From NCBI GenBank assembly GCA_011503125.2, contig WWBZ02000071.1:1-11715 (forward strand): a DNA stretch of 11,715 nucleotides, given 5' to 3'. This DNA is from Botryosphaeria dothidea (lineage: Eukaryota > Ascomycota > Dothideomycetes > Botryosphaeriales > Botryosphaeriaceae). Positions 9,601-11,715 of the stretch are shown piece after piece. The translations under genes were made by a program, and so were the position numbers. The first letter of the stretch is position 1, and the number at the start of each line of letters is the position of its first letter. The notes below the pieces were generated by a model that was given only the letters and a program-made list of their open reading frames with translations, was not told the origin of the DNA and did no database searches.

Positions 9601-11715
9601 TTAAGCGGGAATGATGTTCGGCAACCTGCTGATAATCGGCAGCTGGATGCCCAGCACGTTGATCAGGCTCAACCACGCGGGCGGGTACGGTACCAGGCGG
9701 TTGGCGATATGCAGGCCGTCGCTCAGCAACGCGACCAGCTGGCCGCCGGGAAGCAGGCCTTGGATGGCACCCGTGCGCGGATCCAGGAAGCCGCCGTTGA
9801 CGCTGACGACCGTGTTGGCATAGAAGACGTAGTTTGTAGACCTGCCCGTAGACGGTGCCGGACGCAGATGATGGACGGACCGCTGACGGCGGGCACCGTG
9901 CGCGAGGGGACTGCAGCGCTGGGGACTGTGGGCGAGGGGACGTTGGCTGAGGGGACTGCCGCAGATGGAACGGCTGCCGATGGGAGGCCAGCGGAAGGAA
10001 CGGCTGCCGATGAGATGGCGGCCGAAGGAACGGCTGCGGACGGCACAGCGCCGGAAGGGATGGCTGCGGAAGGCAGGCCGACAGACGGGAGGCCGACAGA
10101 TGGGAGGCCGACTGAAGGGATTGCAACGGACGGCAAACCCACAGATGGCACAGCAACGCTGGGAAGGCCGATGCTTGGCAGGCCGACGCTAGGAAGACCA
10201 ACGCTGGGGAGCGAAGCCGAAGGTGCAAGGTTGTAGGCGCAGAAGGTGCAATCGAAGGAAGGCCGGCAGAAGGAAGACCTGCGCTTGGGAGGCCAGCTGA
10301 GGGCAAGCCAGCCGAAGGAACAGCAGCGCTTGGCAGACCAGCACTCGGCAGCCCGGCAGATGGAACGCCCAGCTGAGGGAAGACCAGCAGACGGGAGAGC
10401 AGCGCTTGGCAGACCAGCGGAAGGAACACCTGCAGAAGGAAGACCAGCGGAAGGCAGGCCGGCAGACGGAACACCGGCTGATGGCAGTGAAGCAGAGGGA
10501 ACGCCAGCGCTCGGGAGACCTGCCGAAGGAAGGCCGGCAGACGGGACAGCAGCAGATGGAACGGCCGCAGAAGGCAGACCCAACGAGGGTAGAGCGGTGC
10601 TGGGAGCGGCGGGGGCAACGATGCTGGGGGGACCAGAAATTCCGAGCGCGGGGGGCAATGCCTGGGTCAGGAGAGAACCGACCGGGTTCAAGGCGTTGGG
10701 ATTTGCGATGTTACGAGAACACCAAGATTGCTGTTCAACTGGGAGACGCCTTGTGGGACTTCGGAGGTGACGAACGGTCCCAAGCCAGGAGCAATATTGA
10801 GAGAGCAGGGGCGATGGCCGACAGAACCGAGGGAAGAGCATTGGACGGTAGGGCGTTGAGGGCTGAAGTCAGAGCCGCTGGGTTCGTTGATGCGTGAGAC
10901 AGGGCGCTTGCAACGTTCGAGGGGAGTCCCGACAGCACAGAGTTGAGAGGGGCCGAGGGGGCAGCGGGGGCAGCGGTCGAAGCACCAGAAAGCGCGCTTC
11001 CAATTTGGCTGAGCTGCGAAAGGACGGACGGCTGGATCTGGGACGGCAGAGCACCGATCGCAGATGACAGCTGAGCTGGGTTCGAGGAGAAATGCGAAAG
11101 GGCGCTTGCCACATTTGAAGGAAGGCCAGACAGTAGCGAGTTGACAGGAGCGGAGGAGGCGGCAGTGGGTAGACCTGAAAGTGCGCTGCCGATCTGGCTG
11201 AGCTGCGAAAGTACGGATGGCTGAACCTGAGAAGGCAGAGCACTAGTGCAGACGACAATTGAGCTGGGTTCGAGGGGAACTGCGAAAGAGCGCTGGCGAC
11301 GTTCGATGGCAGACCGCTGATGAGCGAACCAAGCGGATTGCTGGGAAGGGCGTTTGCTCGGGACGGCATTGCTCGGGACAGCATTACTGGAGACAGCATT
11401 GCTGGGGAGACCGCTGAGCACAGGAGCCAGATTGGACAGCACAGAAGGAACCGCGTTGCTGGGCAGCGCACCCAGAGCTGAAGACAGAGCTCCAGGGTTG
11501 GTCGGGTACTGCGAGAGAGCACTAGCCACATTAGATGGCAGGCCACTGACCAGCGAGTTCAGAGCGTTGCTAGGGAGTGCGTTGCTGGGAAGCGCGTTAC
11601 TTGGGACAGCATTGCTAGGAACTGCGTTGCTAGGAGCTGCGTTGCTAGGAGCTGCGTTGCTAGGAACTGCGTTGCTGGGAAGGCCGCTGAGGACTGGAGC
11701 CAAGTTGGAAGGACC
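9601..11715 (-). CDS. Elastin-like pentapeptide-repeat protein, C-terminal ~700 residues (partial, frame-broken)
   Basis: Runs from the right edge to TAA at 9601-9603; the N-terminus is outside the window. In order: PSNA(V/A/L) pentapeptides; four Ser/Ala/Leu modules built on SGLPSNVASALS and PSVLSQLSQIGSALSG (11563-10790); a linker with NIAPGLGPFVTSEVPQ and NPVGSLLTQALPPALG; about 45 (L/V/I)PS(A/V)(G/A/V/I) pentapeptides; then a unique C-terminus with GTVYGQVY, YVFYANTVVSVNGGF, LLPGGQLVALLSDGL and LINVLGIQLPIISRL. It is nearly free of charged residues, Cys and aromatics until the last ~95 residues. Reading through needs eight one-base corrections, mostly in short runs: extra bases at 11353-11355, 10368-10370, about 9860-9885 and 9833-9835; missing bases at about 11243, 10797-10798, 10711-10712 and 10227-10232. 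I know no family for it. A secreted or cell-wall structural role is a guess from composition. The missing N-terminus prevents a signal-peptide check. Confidence 0.75.
9895..10601 (-). repeat. 15-bp tandem minisatellite encoding (L/V/I)PS(A/V)X pentapeptides
   Basis: About 45 units of 15 bp on the minus strand. The centre (about 10220-10250) is broken by a non-repeat PSIAPSAPTTLAPSAS stretch. Units on the 5' side are mainly LPSAG and VPSAA, a middle block uses LPSVG, IPSVG and VPSVG, and the last units return to VPSAA. Pro and Ser codons differ between neighbouring units (CCT, CCC, CCA, CCG; TCC, TCG, TCT, TCA, AGC) while the residues hardly change. Because the period is a multiple of three, other frames on both strands stay open as well. 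Confidence 0.9.
10790..11563 (-). repeat. Four diverged ~64-75-residue Ser/Ala/Leu modules
   Basis: Module starts on the minus strand are near 11563, 11337, 11145 and 10947, spaced 226, 192 and 198 bases apart. Each begins (L/V)(N/G)S(L/V)(V/I/L)SGLPSNVASALS, continues NP..L(S/T)SA and then ALPS...PSVLS. Copies 2 and 3 share PSVLSQLSQIGSALSG, copies 1 and 4 have N/A-I/L-AP-AL variants. They look like alternating turns (LPSN, NP) and short amphipathic helices. Copies 1 and 2 are separated by a PSNAV pentapeptide string. Confidence 0.8.
11346..11709 (-). repeat. PSNA(V/A/L) pentapeptide strings in a 273-bp higher-order repeat
   Basis: The segment NLAPVLSGLPSNAV occurs twice, starting at 11706 and 11433 on the minus strand, a period of 273 bases or 91 codons. 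Each copy is followed by a run of PSNA(V/A/L) units: about eight in the first copy and about four in the second, whose run includes SSNAV. The first copy of the long module is sandwiched between them. The repeat probably continues beyond the right edge. Confidence 0.8.

Noticed and set aside
9509..10618. Minus-strand open frame of 369 codons through the repeats
   Set aside because: It is mostly an out-of-frame reading of the 15-bp repeats (Leu/Pro/Arg strings). Only short parts of it (10225-10370 and about 9835-9880) are the true frame of the repeat gene after indels.
9709..10770. Plus-strand open frames reading EGTAADG and EGRPAEG repeats
   Set aside because: They are the antisense of the pentapeptide minisatellite. 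The minus strand continues into non-repeat, protein-like sequence on both sides of the pentapeptide array, whereas the plus-strand frames do not.

Overview
This window looks like nuclear DNA of a filamentous fungus, most likely an ascomycete (Pezizomycotina). Four things point there: a fungal-type adenine deaminase gene with a 99-nt spliceosomal intron; a Zn2Cys6 transcription factor gene with a 50-nt intron and a CTGAC branch site; an intron-containing nuclear tRNA-Trp; and long pyrimidine-rich leader DNA ahead of a regulator gene. The class cannot be told from sequence alone.

Layout. 1-107 is the 3' end of an unidentified plus-strand gene. 108-2192 holds no convincing gene. 2193-3360 (minus) is adenine deaminase (aah1 type), two exons, with one extra base in exon 1. 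3361-6680 is a 3.3-kb GC-rich divergent intergenic region or leader with a TCC tract, a (CA)17 microsatellite and a C/T-rich block. 6681 to about 7925 (plus) is a Zn2Cys6 transcription factor locus with a GC-AG intron, at least three single-base frame breaks and a C-terminal part that cannot be followed. 8161-8928 is AT-richer spacer. 8929-9016 is tRNA-Trp(CCA) with a 16-nt intron and a T6 terminator. 9031-9600 is spacer. 9601-11715 (minus, running off the right edge) is the C-terminal ~700 residues of a highly repetitive hydrophobic protein. It has four ~64-75-residue Ser/Ala/Leu modules and about 45 elastin-like pentapeptides of the form (L/V/I)-P-S-(A/V)-(G/A/V/I), closed by a unique ~95-residue C-terminal segment.

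Two observations dominate. First, the repeat protein is the best candidate for something undescribed: a fungal elastomer-like pentapeptide protein whose Pro-Ser core is kept while its codons vary. Second, all three substantial genes need one-base corrections to read through (1 in aah1, 3 in the transcription factor, 8 in the repeat gene). Most lie in runs of 2-6 identical bases, and insertions and deletions are about balanced. That looks more like uncorrected sequencing or assembly indels than independent decay of three neighbours, so the genes should be checked against reads before any is called a pseudogene. There is no operon-like relation between the genes. aah1 and the transcription factor are divergent and could share control DNA.
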